Below, piece by piece: positions 17,836-27,791 of a stretch of 64,000 bases of DNA. The notes under the pieces are model-generated. The model did no database searches and was not told the origin of the DNA. It saw only the letters and a program-made list of their open reading frames with translations. The stretch is from an uncultured Aquimarina sp. (lineage in GTDB: Bacteria > Bacteroidota > Bacteroidia > Flavobacteriales > Flavobacteriaceae). The position numbers and the translations under genes were made by a program. The DNA lies in the NCBI GenBank assembly GCA_947493495.1, contig CANLRN010000006.1, forward strand, positions 1-64,000, in the 5' to 3' direction. Position 1 is the first letter of the stretch. The number at the start of each line of letters is the position of its first letter.

Positions 17836-19032
17836 CTACTCTTTATCAAGAATTATGTGATTATCATCCTTAAGAAAAATCAAAAATATGCCAAAACAAT
17901 ACACCCCTACTTGCCTATGTAGATAGTTTTCTACAATAGCAAATAGCAAAAATGACAATACTAGCGAAATTGAAAGAAAACTATTTTTGTTTTTCCAAAA
18001 AGAAATTACAAATATTAAACTAAATAACAGAAAAGCAACCCATCCAGATACTAATAAAAAATCTAAAAATTGATTGTGCGTATTATATTTAATAAATACA
18101 AACCATTTTTTCTTTTCGGGGTGTTCAATATCCTCATAACAATCCACTAATTTTTTTCTTGCCAATGTATATGAACTCAATCCTCTGTATATAGTATAAT
18201 CTTCTTTTAAAATAATATCATATACACAAGGCCAAATTACCATTCTAGGTTCCCAAACCGATAGGTTTTTTATAAAAGAGCTGTTTTGATCCGAATAAAA
18301 AAATCTGTTTTGCAAATTTTTATTCATCATAAAAAATCCTATCAATACAAAACTACTCAATCCTAAAATCAATACTATTTTTCTTTTGTTTAAAGTTTTA
18401 ATCATATACAAAAAAGCAATCAAGACAATAGATATCAAGGCCATTCTTGCAGCAATCACTAATACAAATAGGATAATAATCGATATGTTAATTAATACTA
18501 GTTTTTTATATTGTTTATATAAACGCAAAGAAAACACAAAGCTTAGTACGCACAAAAAGGCAATATATACTCGTTCTAGAATCAACACTTCATTGATTTC
18601 TTTGCCAGCAGTAAAATCGAATGTTCCTTGTTTTGAGATAAAAAAAACAATGGATAGAAGCGAAATACAAACTGCTATAAAAACTCCTGTAATAAAAGAA
18701 ATTTTTAATTCTTTAAAATATTTCTGTACAGGAATGGATAGTATAAATAATAAGATAGGGAGGTACAGTTTTCCAAGTTGAGAAATTTCAGATGTTAAAT
18801 TGCCTGATGCCAATAAACTCAAAGAGACGAATAAAATTAATATCAGATAAATATATACTGTTTGATTTTTAAGTTCTTTTATTATTTCTTTTTTAATACA
18901 AAAAGGAAACAAGGCTATAAGTGTTATCAAAATTATATTAGGTAAAGAGGTGATAATACCACTAAACGGAAGCGAAAACAAAAGTATACCGAAAAGAATA
19001 CCATATCCTTTAATACGAAGAGATTGATTCAC
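17836..19032 (-). CDS. O-antigen ligase/polymerase-like membrane protein
   Basis: A 398-residue polytopic membrane protein of the Wzy_C/O-antigen ligase superfamily. About ten helices surround a periplasmic segment with YTIYRGLSSYTLARKKLVDCYED and then KYNTHNQFLDFLLVSGW (about 313-330), the HNQF motif of the family. The start is GTG at 19032, overlapping the stop of the upstream GT2 gene as GTGA. It sits between a GT2 and a GT4 gene in a tightly packed operon. Whether it acts as Wzy or as ligase is open. Confidence 0.8.
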   Translation of the reverse strand: MNQSLRIKGYGILFGILLFSLPFSGIITSLPNIILITLIALFPFCIKKEIIKELKNQTVYIYLILILFVSLSLLASGNLTSEISQLGKLYLPILLFILSIPVQKYFKELKISFITGVFIAVCISLLSIVFFISKQGTFDFTAGKEINEVLILERVYIAFLCVLSFVFSLRLYKQYKKLVLINISIIILFVLVIAARMALISIVLIAFLYMIKTLNKRKIVLILGLSSFVLIGFFMMNKNLQNRFFYSDQNSSFIKNLSVWEPRMVIWPCVYDIILKEDYTIYRGLSSYTLARKKLVDCYEDIEHPEKKKWFVFIKYNTHNQFLDFLLVSGWVAFLLFSLIFVISFWKNKNSFLSISLVLSFLLFAIVENYLHRQVGVYCFGIFLIFLKDDNHIILDKE

Positions 19033-19829
19033 TTTTTCACGTACGATTTTAATTGATTACTCATTTTTCTGGAGATTAAAAGTAATAACATATTCCTTAA
19101 TAATCCATATGTAGGATGCCACCCGATATAATAATGCTTTAAAATCACTTTAATTCTACTTTTTACTTGTCTTTTTCTTTTTAATGATGAAATAGAATTA
19201 GGGTCTATTATATAATCCATCAAAACTTCTGGATAATTTTCGGATGTATGACTTTTAACAATTTTCATAAAAAAAGCATAATCTTCTGCAGCTGGGTAAT
19301 TAAGAGGGTACAATCCTATGTCTGTTAGAATAGAGGCCTTAAAAACTACTGAGGGGTGTATAAAAGTAGTATTCAAATACATTTTCTTTTTAATTTCGTC
19401 ATAGGCTACAGGGTGCTTTTCTGTATATAATAAGTTATGCTTATCGTCTTTTATAGCTGCCCACGTACCTAATAATTTTATTTCCTTATTATTTTTTAAA
19501 TACGTAATTTGTTTTTTTAGTTTATTCTTATAAAAAATATCTCCACAATCTAATCTTGCAATATATTGATACTGTAATGCTTCTATTTTTTTAAGTCCTA
19601 TATTTAAAGCGAGTTCAATGCCTCCATTCTCAGGAAGAATTTCATATACAATTTCACCACGATCTTTATATATTTTATCAATAGTATCTATAGAAAAGGG
19701 TTTATTGATACTGCCATCATCGACGATCATAAGATCTACAGGAAACTCCTCCAGTATAGAATTGATAGAATTTAGTAAGCCCAATTCATCTTCAAAATAT
19801 GGTATTAAAACAATAACCTCAGACGGCAT
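19029..19829 (-). CDS. Glycosyltransferase family 2
   Basis: A 266-residue GT-A inverting glycosyltransferase. The nucleotide-binding start VIVLIPYFEDELGLLNSINS is followed by LMIVDDGSINKP (about 33-45) and the metal-binding region YIARLDCGDIFY (about 92-103), where Asp-Cys-Gly-Asp stands for the usual DxD. A later WAAIKDDKHN and FIHPSVVF complete the fold. ATG at 19829, overlapping the end of the upstream polymerase-like gene by 11 bases. Likely adds one sugar of the left repeat unit. Confidence 0.9.
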   Translation of the reverse strand: MPSEVIVLIPYFEDELGLLNSINSILEEFPVDLMIVDDGSINKPFSIDTIDKIYKDRGEIVYEILPENGGIELALNIGLKKIEALQYQYIARLDCGDIFYKNKLKKQITYLKNNKEIKLLGTWAAIKDDKHNLLYTEKHPVAYDEIKKKMYLNTTFIHPSVVFKASILTDIGLYPLNYPAAEDYAFFMKIVKSHTSENYPEVLMDYIIDPNSISSLKRKRQVKSRIKVILKHYYIGWHPTYGLLRNMLLLLISRKMSNQLKSYVKK

Positions 19830-21207
19830 TTATTTTTTCTTTTAATCGATTATTATAAAAAAAGCAAAGCAAAGCAAGGCATAACCAAACTCCATACATC
19901 CTAAAGGAATCTATTTGCAACCAATTTAATACAAATCCAGCCATAGATACAATGATAATGATCCCTATTGTTCTATCCTCTGAATTTTTTTTAAGCTCTT
20001 TTGCCTGATAAAAAAAAGAAGCTAAAAAACTCAAAAATAGTAATAGTCCAATAGCCCCCGTTTCGGCTAATAATCTGGTATATATATTATAACCCGGAGG
20101 GAAAGATTTTATTTTCTCATTAAGATATTTGTGCTCAAACTCCCAATTATTTTTTACCGCCCAATATGGATATTTATGCTCCGCATGATATGCTTGTTGG
20201 CCATATCCCACTCCAAAAAAAGGATTTTCTTTAAATATCAGCAAGGATGTGTATTGAATTCCTAATCTTGATTGATTAGAAAAATTATTTTTTACATCTG
20301 TGAAATCGAGGGAAGCTGCTTTTTCTTCGACAAATTCCTCTACTGTTTTATAATTTACAATGGATAAAATCAAAATAGATGCAACAGTCATCTTCAATAT
20401 TCTTATGATAAGCTGATGGTACCGTTTTAAATGAAATATCTGAAACGAAAAAATCATAAATTGAAATAAAATCACTACCAATGATGTTCTGGATCCTGAA
20501 GCAATGGCAAGAAATAGAATCAAAATAGTAGGGATATATTTCCAAAACCCTTTATGTGTCAAAATGTATGAAAACATCCAGCCACCAACTGTAATCAGAT
20601 AAATAGCTAATGCTGGTGGTTCGTAAGTAATCGAGCTTAGACGATAGTTTTTTATGTCTAAATAAATATCTACAAAAGGTAAATAATCAAATACATTAAG
20701 TATAGATTTTAATTGCGACAAACCTGCTCGAAGGATTAAAAATTCTAAAAACCCATATACAGAAACTATAAGTAATGACGCTAGAAAAGTTGTTCTAATC
20801 AAGTTTAAAATCTTATGCTTTCCAATATAGCTAATCGCATTATAATAGAATGTAAAAAATAAGATGCTAGATAAAACTAATGAAAATAATTGACGTAAAA
20901 ATCTATTGATGCCAGATGTTTGTTTGAAATAACTCGTTGTAATACTAGGTAGGTTAATTAAAAAAGTAATTCCAACCCAGATAAGAAAAATGAGAAAAAT
21001 GTGAATAACAAAATTAGAAGTTGGATATTTTACTTCTTTTGTTAGTATAAAGCTAAAAGTTAAAAGGAAAAATCCTAGTATAAATATAAGCGCATTAGCA
21101 TCTTGACTAAATTCACCCATAAAAGAAAGCCCTCTGTAAGAATTGAAAGGAATTAGAAAAAATCCTAGAAAAAAAACCTGAGTTATTATTGCTTTTAATT
21201 TATCCAA
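19819..21207 (-). CDS. Wzy-like O-antigen polymerase/ligase membrane protein
   Basis: A 462-residue polytopic membrane protein. The longest periplasmic loop contains FGVGYGQQAYHAEHKYPYWAV (about 333-353) and PPGYNIYTRLLAETGAIGLLL (about 377-397). This lacks the HNQF motif of the neighbours but matches the general Wzy_C pattern with an NxxxRxxAExG segment, as in some polymerases. The start must be TTG at 21207, 8 bases inside the upstream GT4 gene. It is the best polymerase candidate of the left operon because its loop differs from the three HNQF proteins, but that is inference. Confidence 0.75.
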   Translation of the reverse strand: MDKLKAIITQVFFLGFFLIPFNSYRGLSFMGEFSQDANALIFILGFFLLTFSFILTKEVKYPTSNFVIHIFLIFLIWVGITFLINLPSITTSYFKQTSGINRFLRQLFSLVLSSILFFTFYYNAISYIGKHKILNLIRTTFLASLLIVSVYGFLEFLILRAGLSQLKSILNVFDYLPFVDIYLDIKNYRLSSITYEPPALAIYLITVGGWMFSYILTHKGFWKYIPTILILFLAIASGSRTSLVVILFQFMIFSFQIFHLKRYHQLIIRILKMTVASILILSIVNYKTVEEFVEEKAASLDFTDVKNNFSNQSRLGIQYTSLLIFKENPFFGVGYGQQAYHAEHKYPYWAVKNNWEFEHKYLNEKIKSFPPGYNIYTRLLAETGAIGLLLFLSFLASFFYQAKELKKNSEDRTIGIIIIVSMAGFVLNWLQIDSFRMYGVWLCLALLCFFYNNRLKEKINAV

Positions 21208-22279
21208 TTTCCTTTACAGTTTGTTCAAAAAATGATAATCGTTTTTTTTCTTTAATATCATAACTCAATTTCTGGATAACTTCTGAAGTATCAATACTTT
21301 TATTCTGCCAACTGAGTATGAACTGTTTGATTTTTGGGATACTATCCCTTACATTATCTATAGTATTTGGTAATTCTAAAATATAAGCTGACCCCTTCAT
21401 ATCCACATCATAACCTCCTAATATTACAGGAAGTCCATTGGATAAATATTCTCGCACTTTTAGAGTAGAACTCTCTTGAACCCCAGCTAAATACAATGAC
21501 AGGCTACCTATAGCTACATCACAAAAAGCATATATATTTTTAATTTCTTGAATAGATAGATATCCATAAAATTTTAGGTTATCCGAGCTGGTATCCCCTT
21601 TTATTCCGATTATATGAAAATCAAACTCAGTTAATCTCTCTGCCATATAATATATTTTATCTACTCCGTGCCATTGACAATTAGGACTCCCAACGAATAC
21701 CAATTGAGGTCTTTCTAATTGTATCTTCTTTTTAATATGACTTTGATCAAAAATATAACCATTACCTATAGTAATTTTCGGAATATTTTTAAAATCATAT
21801 AATGTATTCAACTCATCAGTAACTGTTACTATTCCAACTATTTGATTTAATATTGTAGTCCTTCCTAATCGATAGATTATTCTCCTTATCAAAGGTTCGT
21901 TATTTATTTCAATCAAATCGTTAGTATTAACTTCCATTATTGATGGATAAGATCTCAATACTTTAGATAACCCAGGGTACCATATCCCTTGTCTATAATA
22001 AATTATATGAGGATTAAACGTATTTATATCTTTTAAAAACTTCTTTGAATTTATTAATTTAAACCAATAATTATTCAAAGAGTTATTTTTTTTTGTAGAA
22101 TAATAACTTTTCTTAAGTATCCCTTTTAATTGTATTTTATCCTTGCTTCTTGAAGGTTTCGTAGATACAATTTTAACCTTATGACCATTATCAACCCATA
22201 TATTAGTTTGCTGAAAAATTTTGTTTAAGATGCCACTTGGATAATTAAGATCAAAATCTACTAAATATAAAATCTTCAT
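21200..22279 (-). CDS. Glycosyltransferase family 4-like
   Basis: A 359-residue GT-B-like protein. It begins MKILYLVDFDLNYPSGILNKI and has the acceptor-side segment FNPHIIYYRQGIWYPGL near 90. The donor domain shows LVFVGSPNCQWHGVDKIYYMAERL (about 188-211), YGYLSIQEIKNIYAFCDVAIGSL, and the KVREYLSNGLPVILGGYD loop (about 275-292), where Glu of the second E position is kept. ATG at 22279, 13 bases after the epimerase stop. Substrate unknown. Confidence 0.85.
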   Translation of the reverse strand: MKILYLVDFDLNYPSGILNKIFQQTNIWVDNGHKVKIVSTKPSRSKDKIQLKGILKKSYYSTKKNNSLNNYWFKLINSKKFLKDINTFNPHIIYYRQGIWYPGLSKVLRSYPSIMEVNTNDLIEINNEPLIRRIIYRLGRTTILNQIVGIVTVTDELNTLYDFKNIPKITIGNGYIFDQSHIKKKIQLERPQLVFVGSPNCQWHGVDKIYYMAERLTEFDFHIIGIKGDTSSDNLKFYGYLSIQEIKNIYAFCDVAIGSLSLYLAGVQESSTLKVREYLSNGLPVILGGYDVDMKGSAYILELPNTIDNVRDSIPKIKQFILSWQNKSIDTSEVIQKLSYDIKEKKRLSFFEQTVKEIG

Positions 22280-22292
22280 AAAAAATACTTTT

Positions 22293-23375
22293 TTAAACTT
22301 TATATTTTTCTAGTAGTTGATCCACAATTAGCGCAGCTGCATTACCGCTACCGTAAAAATTATTGGATAGGTCTATATTTAATGCTTTTGATGCATTGTA
22401 CAAATCTACTAAACTGATATCCTCGGCCCATAAAAAATTACATCCAGATTCTACTAACTCTACCCATTCTGTTTCTGATCTTAATGTAATACAAGGTTTT
22501 CCGTGAAAAAAAGCTTCTTTTTGTATTCCTCCAGAATCAGTAATAATCATTTTACAAGACATCTCTAACATAACCATATCTATGTAACCTAGAGGATCTA
22601 TAAAAGTAATATTTTTTGTTTTTATCTTATATTCTTTTATTTTTTGCTTAGTTCTAGGGTGTATAGGCAATATTATTTTTGTTTTTATTGAAATTTCGTC
22701 TAGTCCTTTCATAATACTAGTTAATCGTTCCTTGCTATCGGTGTTTTCTGCTCTGTGAACAGTAGCCAGAATAAAATCAACATTCTCTAGATTCAAGGTT
22801 TTTATTATCTCACTATTGATTTTTGCCTTTTCTTTATAGAATAAGGCAGCATCATACATAATATCTCCTACTCGATACATCTTTGATTCATATATCCCTT
22901 CATTCTTTAAATTTTCTATAGCAGCATCTGTAGGTGTAAAAAGCATTTCGGAAATATGATCTGTTAATACTCTATTTATCTCTTCTGGCATATTTCTATT
23001 AAAGGATCGTAATCCCGCTTCTATATGAATAACAGGAATCTGAAGCTTTGTTGCTGCCAATGCTCCTGCTAAAGTACTGTTAGTATCTCCATATACTATT
23101 ACTAAAGTGGGTTCTTCTGTTACTAAAACGTTTTCAATACTAATAAGCATGCTACCAGTTTGGTGCCCATGATTTCCTCCTCCAATTCCAAGATTATAGT
23201 TAGGTGTAGGGATCTCCATTTCTTCAAAAAATACGTGAGACATATTATTATCATAATGCTGCCCAGTATGAATAATAATTTCTACAATATCATCTGCGTT
23301 TTTTATAACTCTTGATATGGTAGCTGCTTTAATAAATTGAGGTCTGGCTCCGATGATCGTAACGATCTTTATCAT
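22293..23375 (-). CDS. UDP-N-acetylglucosamine 2-epimerase, non-hydrolysing (left operon)
   Basis: A 360-residue WecB-like epimerase giving UDP-ManNAc or a related C2-epimer. It has the IIGARPQFIKAATIS start, HTGQHYDNNMSHVFF (about 37-51), GDTNSTLAGALAA, HIEAGLRSFNRNMPEEINR (about 117-135) and the C-terminal TDSGGIQKEAFFHGKPCITLR. The GGGNHGHQTGSML segment near 65 is typical of the subgroup found in capsule and O-antigen loci, some members of which act on UDP-2,3-diacetamido sugars. No dehydrogenase of the WecC type accompanies it here. ATG at 23375 overlaps the upstream acetyltransferase stop. A second, more WecB-like copy is at 46101-47228. Confidence 0.88.
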   Translation of the reverse strand: MIKIVTIIGARPQFIKAATISRVIKNADDIVEIIIHTGQHYDNNMSHVFFEEMEIPTPNYNLGIGGGNHGHQTGSMLISIENVLVTEEPTLVIVYGDTNSTLAGALAATKLQIPVIHIEAGLRSFNRNMPEEINRVLTDHISEMLFTPTDAAIENLKNEGIYESKMYRVGDIMYDAALFYKEKAKINSEIIKTLNLENVDFILATVHRAENTDSKERLTSIMKGLDEISIKTKIILPIHPRTKQKIKEYKIKTKNITFIDPLGYIDMVMLEMSCKMIITDSGGIQKEAFFHGKPCITLRSETEWVELVESGCNFLWAEDISLVDLYNASKALNIDLSNNFYGSGNAAALIVDQLLEKYKV

Positions 23376-23932
23376 TCATTATTCTTTTTAATTATTTTAG
23401 CGGGAGAGCCAGCTATTACTATATTTTCTTGAGAAAAACTCTTAGTCACCACAGAACCTGCTCCTACTATAGTTCCTTTTTTTAAAACTACTCCTGGCAA
23501 AATTACAGAATTCATTCCTATCCAGCATCCTTCTTCTAAAATTACATCTTGTCCTGTAGTATGGGTGTCTAAATCTAATATATTATGGTTAGCGGTAATA
23601 ATCCCTACATTAGGCCCTATATACGTTCCTTTTCCTATATAAATATGTGCATCAAAATTTTGGAAATAACATCCTGGAGACTGGAAATTATTAAGGTCAT
23701 CTATATCAAAATGGATGTGATCAGGATTAGATATCACAATCGTATGATGCACTGGCCAAGGGATATATCTATTAAATCCTAATATCTTCTGCCTCCACAT
23801 ACTGCGCATCACCCATAACCAACCTTCGCCATTTTTTGCAAAATGTCTCCCCTTAATAACTCTCTTATTATAAAATACAGAAGCTGTTAACTTTACAATT
23901 TTTAAGATTATCTTTTTTAAGATTTTTTTCAT
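23372..23932 (-). CDS. Hexapeptide-repeat (left-handed beta-helix) acetyltransferase
   Basis: A 186-residue acyltransferase whose C-terminal two thirds are hexapeptide repeats: IYIGKGTYIGPNVGIITANHN (about 97-117), then DVILEEGCWIGMNSVILPGVVLKKGTIVGAGSVVTKSF, ending VIAGSPAKIIKK. The NHN near 116 supplies the usual catalytic His. Such enzymes O- or N-acetylate sugars from acetyl-CoA. The N-terminal segment is basic and may lie on the membrane. ATG at 23932, 36 bases after the flippase. Its target sugar is not known. Confidence 0.88.
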   Translation of the reverse strand: MKKILKKIILKIVKLTASVFYNKRVIKGRHFAKNGEGWLWVMRSMWRQKILGFNRYIPWPVHHTIVISNPDHIHFDIDDLNNFQSPGCYFQNFDAHIYIGKGTYIGPNVGIITANHNILDLDTHTTGQDVILEEGCWIGMNSVILPGVVLKKGTIVGAGSVVTKSFSQENIVIAGSPAKIIKKNNE

Positions 23933-23968
23933 TTGTGTAAAAAATCATCAATTATTCTTACTAACTGT

Positions 23969-25324
23969 TTAGTTGATAATATGATTTAAAAAATATTTTA
24001 TTATAAATAACAACAAACACAAAGATCCACCAATTTTAATAATAAAAAACCAATATTTTAATACTCCAAAATCCAAAAATCTATATACTATAAATGAAGC
24101 ATATCCAAAGTAACATATCGCACTTATATAACTAAACAAAGCAATAGTACTATATATATCTTTAAAATAAAAAATTCCTAGTAATAATCCGATCAACCTT
24201 AGAAAAGACATTATGGTAATAAAGACAAACCCAATATGTTGTTTTTCTTTAATAATTAGTACTGATGAAATCGGTGAAACAAGAAAATTAAAGAAGATCC
24301 ATGGTATCATTATCATTGCATAGCTGCCTGAAATTCTCCATTGATTTCCAAATACAAATGCAAAAATATCATCTCCAAAAAATAAAATAATAGATAAAGG
24401 AATAAAAGAAATAAGAAATAGATTTTTATGCGTTTTAAAAACTAGTTCAGAAAACTTAAGGCTATTATCTCTCAATAATGAGCCTTGTTCAAAAAACACC
24501 TGACCAATAGCACCTCCTACCAAAGAGATAGGCATAGTCAAAATTTTATATGCCTGAAAATAAAACCCTCCATAAAAGGCTCCAAAATAAGTAGGTATTA
24601 AGATAATCGGAGCCTGTATCGTTCCTATATTAAAAAGGCTCGAAGGCACCTCAAAAAGTGGAAATTTAGCAAATTTTCTTGCCGTTTTTTTGATTTCTTT
24701 TACTTCTACCGATTTTATGTATATGCGATTTTTTTTTATCAAAATAATAGATTCTACTATTGATGAAACTGCAAAACCTATAATTAAACCAATATACTTT
24801 AACGAAAAAAAACTTATTTGTAAGCAGGCTAATACAATGGATTTCGAAACTTTTGAATAGGCTACTATTTTATAATTCTTTGCTCTAATATGCAAATATG
24901 AGAAAAGCTTTGTGATACCTAAAAATGCAATAATAATTAATAGTATATACTTCCAATAGGCATCGCCGCTAATTTTAAAAAAAGAAAAAATATCAAAAAA
25001 AAGAAAAAAAAGAATTGAAAAAAGAATCGTTGCACAACCAATAAAAATTAGTGTAAGTGAAACCAAACTTGCTTTTTCTTCTTCTTCAGCTTTCATTAAA
25101 GCCAATTCATATTTACCAGTTATCATTTCTGATAAAATTATAGCTATACTTACATATATGCCTAAAACGGAAAAATCTTCTGGTGTGTATATTCTAGTAA
25201 GTATTGGTGATATTAATATTGGGATAAACTGTGCAATCGATGTCCCTGAAATCAATGTCAAAACGTGTTTTACAAACTCATTTTTAGTGATCTCTTGAAA
25301 CTTTTTTTTTACAAAATCTACCAT
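23969..25324 (-). CDS. wzx: Wzx-type flippase (MOP superfamily), left operon
   Basis: A 451-residue polytopic membrane protein with about twelve helices. The start VLTLISGTSIAQFIPILISPILTRIYTPEDFSVLGIYVSI is the standard opening of oligosaccharide flippases. The family moves lipid-linked repeat units across the inner membrane. ATG start at 25324; it is the first gene of the left polysaccharide operon, with a 283-base upstream region holding a -7 box. A second flippase at 36583-37878 belongs to the right set, so two independent glycans are likely. Confidence 0.88.
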   Translation of the reverse strand: MVDFVKKKFQEITKNEFVKHVLTLISGTSIAQFIPILISPILTRIYTPEDFSVLGIYVSIAIILSEMITGKYELALMKAEEEEKASLVSLTLIFIGCATILFSILFFLFFDIFSFFKISGDAYWKYILLIIIAFLGITKLFSYLHIRAKNYKIVAYSKVSKSIVLACLQISFFSLKYIGLIIGFAVSSIVESIILIKKNRIYIKSVEVKEIKKTARKFAKFPLFEVPSSLFNIGTIQAPIILIPTYFGAFYGGFYFQAYKILTMPISLVGGAIGQVFFEQGSLLRDNSLKFSELVFKTHKNLFLISFIPLSIILFFGDDIFAFVFGNQWRISGSYAMIMIPWIFFNFLVSPISSVLIIKEKQHIGFVFITIMSFLRLIGLLLGIFYFKDIYSTIALFSYISAICYFGYASFIVYRFLDFGVLKYWFFIIKIGGSLCLLLFIIKYFLNHIIN

Positions 25325-25459
25325 TATAACTTATAACACGTATCGTATTCCTAATAATTTACCCACTCATATCGATAAGTAGAGAGAATTGCTTATGTAT
25401 GTTCAAAAGCTCTTTTACTTCTTTTCAGATTTATAGTGCTTACTAATTGTGTAATAGAT

Positions 25460-25467
25460 CAAAAATA
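25460..25467 (-). promoter_or_regulatory. -7 box (TATTTTTG) upstream of the left polysaccharide operon
   Basis: TATTTTTG on the minus strand lies about 135 bases before the flippase start, giving a leader of roughly 130 bases. No good TTG is found at -33. The 283-base gap 25325-25607 otherwise shows no gene and no clear hairpin terminator. Confidence 0.35.
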
Positions 25468-25607
25468 AGCAAGACATATGGATTTATTACTTTCTTTCTA
25501 TATTTTCTACATTTTTAGAAGTATGTTGTAAGTAGTACTAAATATTAGTTTCTAATTTTAGAAGAAAATTGCGTGCCAAAAAAATAGAAGATCTAGATCA
25601 TCTATAC

Positions 25608-26771
25608 CTATTTAAGCTTTGTTCTTTTTTCATGACTAGGTTTTTCACTTTGTTTTAAAACGCCTCCTTTTATCTTATCTACTTTTCTTCTGAGTAGTAT
25701 TTTTCTTTTGATATTAGCAAAGCTGTAGTCAAATCGATAAAACAAATATGCCAAAACAATAAAAAAACTTATAAGAAAAAGTACTAAATAAAAATTATAA
25801 GAAGTACTACCAAGTAATATCATTAGGATAACAAAAATAAGATTAAACCCCCCTATTATAAAACTAGCCTCTTGATGTGATAATTTAAAACTATCAATTA
25901 ATATATGATGTGTATGGTTCCTATCAGGAGAAAATGGACTTTTCTTATTGGCCACTCTAATTGTAAATACTCTAGCTGTATCAAATAATGGAACAATTAA
26001 GATACTGATAGCTATTAAAGGTGTGTTCTCTAAAAGAAAAGGAAGGCTGTCATAAGATTCTGGGGATAATGCTAAAAACTTAAGTGTTAGAATACTAATA
26101 ATAAAACCAACCATTAAGGAACCAGTATCTCCCATAAAAATTTTTCTATTAGATGACAAGTTATAGCTTAAAAATGCAATTAACGATCCATTTAAAGCAA
26201 GTGAAATCAGAACATAGAAATATTCTCCTGTTAGATAAAAAATTGTTGTGTAAATCACCAAAATCACAATTCCAACTATAGATGCTAAACCGTCAATACC
26301 ATCAATTAGATTATATGCATTAATAATCGTGAGCATCATAAATCCTCCAATAAAGTAATATAGATATATTGGAATTTCTTGAATTCCTAAAAAACCATTT
26401 AAAGAGGTTATTCTAAAACTTTCATTACTTAAAATAAATATCACAGCAACCAATTGGGCTGCCAATTTAGTATATGGAGAAAGTACCAATAGATCATCTT
26501 TTAACCCGATAATTAAAAGAATTGTTAATCCTGGAATAAAATAAATTGCTTCATCGAATGTATCCCATCTATGTAGAAAAAAAAGCGCAAATATCAATGT
26601 ATAAAAAAAAGAAACTCCTCCCAGTGTTGGTGTTTTCTTTATGTGCGAACTTCTTCTGTTAGGATTATCCATTAAATTCTTGTATTCTACAATACCTATA
26701 ATTTTTGGTACTGTGAAATACGTAAGTAAATAAGCTCCTAAAAAAAATATTACAGGGTAGTAAAATTGCAA
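25608..26771 (-). CDS. wecA: Undecaprenyl-phosphate GlcNAc-1-phosphate transferase (WecA/MraY family)
   Basis: A 387-residue polytopic membrane enzyme that starts glycan synthesis by moving HexNAc-1-P, typically GlcNAc-1-P, to undecaprenyl phosphate. The cytoplasmic motifs are all seen: RRSSHIKKTPTLGGVSFF (about 39-56), NAYNLIDGIDGLAS (about 151-164), FMGDTGSLMVGF (about 212-223) and the His motif DRNHTHHILIDSF (about 281-293). The start is TTG at 26771; no ATG lies before the first helix. With the WecG-like gene 102 bases upstream it provides the first two steps of an ECA-like lipid-linked sugar. The substrate GlcNAc is inferred from that context. Confidence 0.85.
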   Translation of the reverse strand: MQFYYPVIFFLGAYLLTYFTVPKIIGIVEYKNLMDNPNRRSSHIKKTPTLGGVSFFYTLIFALFFLHRWDTFDEAIYFIPGLTILLIIGLKDDLLVLSPYTKLAAQLVAVIFILSNESFRITSLNGFLGIQEIPIYLYYFIGGFMMLTIINAYNLIDGIDGLASIVGIVILVIYTTIFYLTGEYFYVLISLALNGSLIAFLSYNLSSNRKIFMGDTGSLMVGFIISILTLKFLALSPESYDSLPFLLENTPLIAISILIVPLFDTARVFTIRVANKKSPFSPDRNHTHHILIDSFKLSHQEASFIIGGFNLIFVILMILLGSTSYNFYLVLFLISFFIVLAYLFYRFDYSFANIKRKILLRRKVDKIKGGVLKQSEKPSHEKRTKLK

Positions 26772-26873
26772 ATTCTGAAAAATTTAATTTTTTCAAAAAT
26801 AGTAAATATAATTAGGTAGATAATGGAATAATAGGTTTTAATCCTAACAACACTATAATATGAGCATATTTGA

Positions 26874-27569
26874 TTAAATTCTATTAGATAATATTTTCAA
26901 TCCAAAGTTAAATAAATTTAATTGTCTTCTAAACCTAGATGGTTCTTTTAATAATCTGTAAAACCATTCTAATCCTAAATTAATAAATATCTTTGGTGCT
27001 CTTTTCTTTAGACCACAATATACATCAAAACTTCCTCCTAACCCCATATATAATGCAGGATACTCCTTTAAAAAGAAATCCATAAGAATTTCTTGCCTGG
27101 GAGATCCTTGAGCTACAAAGATCACTTCAGGTTTCAATTCTTTAAACTCTTGAAGAAGAATTTCCTTATCACCTTCTTTTAAAAACCCATTTCTAAATCC
27201 TTTAATATTTATATGGGGAAATTTCTTTTTTAATTTAATAATTGTACTACCTATAACCTCATCCGTAGAGCCAATAAAATAAAACAACTTTTCCTGTTGA
27301 AATCTTTCTATAACATCTAACCAAAACTCGGCTCCCGCAATCTTAATACTATCTAAACCTTTTCTTTTTAATGCCCAAACTGCACCTACTCCATCTGCAT
27401 ATCCGATATTTTCATTAATTATCTTTGTTAGGTTATTATTATTTATATTTAATTTTTCCGCATTAAGAGCAACCAAAATTTTCTTTTCATCCTTAATATA
27501 ATCTAAAAACTCATCTTTAGATTGAAAAGCATAAGCCCTTTTATTGTTTATAAACCTATTATTATCCAC
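26874..27569 (-). CDS. wecG: WecG/TagA/CpsF family glycosyltransferase (GT26)
   Basis: A 231-residue GT26 enzyme; the E. coli WecG transfers ManNAcA to GlcNAc-PP-undecaprenol. It contains ALNAEKLNINNN near 35, the conserved Asp in GYADGVGAVWALKRKG (about 55-70), LFYFIGSTDEVI and the signature VAQGSPRQEILMD (about 151-163). The C-terminal LEWFYRLLKEPSRFRRQL (about 200-217) is the membrane-binding end. Start GTG at 27569. The presence of wecC, which makes UDP-ManNAcA, in the same locus supports the WecG rather than TagA substrate, though a ManNAc transferase remains possible. Confidence 0.85.
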   Translation of the reverse strand: MDNNRFINNKRAYAFQSKDEFLDYIKDEKKILVALNAEKLNINNNNLTKIINENIGYADGVGAVWALKRKGLDSIKIAGAEFWLDVIERFQQEKLFYFIGSTDEVIGSTIIKLKKKFPHINIKGFRNGFLKEGDKEILLQEFKELKPEVIFVAQGSPRQEILMDFFLKEYPALYMGLGGSFDVYCGLKKRAPKIFINLGLEWFYRLLKEPSRFRRQLNLFNFGLKILSNRI

Positions 27570-27716
27570 AATTTTTTTTAAAAGAATTTTTAATATTTAG
27601 TAAGTATGTCTTTGCGCTTTCTTCCAGGTTTTTCTCTTTTATCCCATAAACAAATCTGTATTAATAATTATTTCCCCTTCTAATCAATCTCTAAAACCAA
27701 ACGAAATTAAATATTT

Positions 27717-27724
27717 CAAATTTA
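27717..27724 (-). promoter_or_regulatory. Possible -7 box (TAAATTTG) before wecG-wecA
   Basis: TAAATTTG on the minus strand fits TAnnTTTG and lies in the 222-base gap between the deacetylase-like gene and wecG, about 148 bases before wecG. No -33 TTG is visible. Chance matches are common in such AT-rich DNA. Confidence 0.3.
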
Positions 27725-27791
27725 CACTTCATCTTATAATTATTTTATATCGAGATAATCGTTGAATAAGAAACATTCGTTCTGATAGTAT